Source: Pisciglobus halotolerans
GTDB taxonomy: Bacteria; Bacillota; Bacilli; Lactobacillales; Carnobacteriaceae
Direction: 5' to 3'
NCBI RefSeq assembly: GCF_900113675.1
Contig: NZ_FOQE01000007.1
Location: 1-64,000, forward strand
DNA: 64,000 nucleotides
Part shown: positions 63,855-64,000 of the stretch, in pieces
Layout: the number at the start of each line of letters is the position of its first letter
How positions within the stretch are numbered: position 1 is the first letter of the stretch
Notes under the pieces: generated by a model
Told to the model about the DNA's origin: nothing
Databases searched by the model: none
Seen by the model: the letters and a program-made list of their open reading frames with translations, nothing else
Made by a program: the position numbers and the translations under genes

Positions 63855-64000
63855 TTATAATAATGATGCAGCATCCTCATCTAGTAGAATCACAGCGTCC
63901 GGATGCTGTTGTAAAACACTTCCTGGCAGATCCTCTGTTACAGGCCCTCCAACTAGTCCTTTCACTGCTTCTGCTTTATTTTCTCCAAAAGCCATCAGAA
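63855..64000 (-). CDS. nagB: Glucosamine-6-phosphate deaminase (partial, C-terminal end)
   Basis: I read this fragment from the minus strand; 48 codons to TAA 63855 give [20 protein letters not shown], then [10 protein letters not shown] and [12 protein letters not shown]. This matches the C-terminal end of NagB, which converts glucosamine-6-phosphate to fructose-6-phosphate and ammonia. The 5' part lies outside the window. It is transcribed with the GntR gene. Confidence 0.88.
   Translation of the reverse strand, partial: LMAFGENKAEAVKGLVGGPVTEDLPGSVLQQHPDAVILLDEDAASLL

Overview
The window looks like a low-GC Gram-positive chromosome, most likely an Enterococcus of the E. faecium group. This rests on gene content and order (liaXYZ, long Hpf, two LCP proteins beside tagO, an NlpC/P60 hydrolase after ftsEX), not on a database search. 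Almost every host gene reads on the minus strand. The order (nag regulator, degV, yigZ, tagO, LCP, comFA/comFC, hpf, secA, prfB, ftsEX, a MinJ-like gene, uvrA, lia/yvl genes, hprK, lgt, trxB, rapZ, yvcK, whiA) recalls the Bacillus subtilis chromosome without its flagellar genes and without uvrB.

Positions 1 to about 10660 are the integrase-side end of a prophage, cut by the window edge. A minus-strand early operon (antirepressor, small proteins, YqaJ exonuclease, RecT, SSB, HNH homing endonuclease, replisome organiser) faces a plus-strand lysogeny arm (S24-type CI repressor, Ltp-like protein, two unknown genes, tyrosine integrase). The integrase abuts a tRNA-Arg(CCG), the likely attachment gene. 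The CI/Cro switch has an operator filling the PR spacer and an identical 16-bp core inside the cro coding sequence. The unknown membrane-protein gene at 8365-9117 has a near-perfect LexA (SOS) box at its start site.

Positions 10.8-31.5 kb hold whiA-yvcK-rapZ, an orphan dihydrolipoamide dehydrogenase, phosphoglucomutase, an hprK-lgt-gpsA-galU-TPR-trxB run, the liaXYZ membrane-stress operon and SOS-regulated uvrA. Positions 31.6-44.9 kb are a large phosphate regulon: phoPR, two full pstSCA sets, three pstB and two phoU genes, with direct-repeat PhoP-box arrays before both pstS genes. The first PstS appears to be a natural circular permutation of the second.

Positions 44.9-64 kb hold cell division and wall genes (MinJ-like PDZ protein, NlpC/P60 hydrolase, ftsEX, two LCP ligases, tagO), prfB with its programmed +1 frameshift, secA, hpf, comFC/comFA, yigZ, degV and the end of nagB with its GntR regulator.

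Two intergenic repeat families run through the host part. Family A has five copies, shaped like a palindromic MITE and graded by internal deletion (282, 280, 165, 137, 100 bp). Family B is a GC-richer modular repeat in three places, each time butted against the stop codon of a minus-strand gene.
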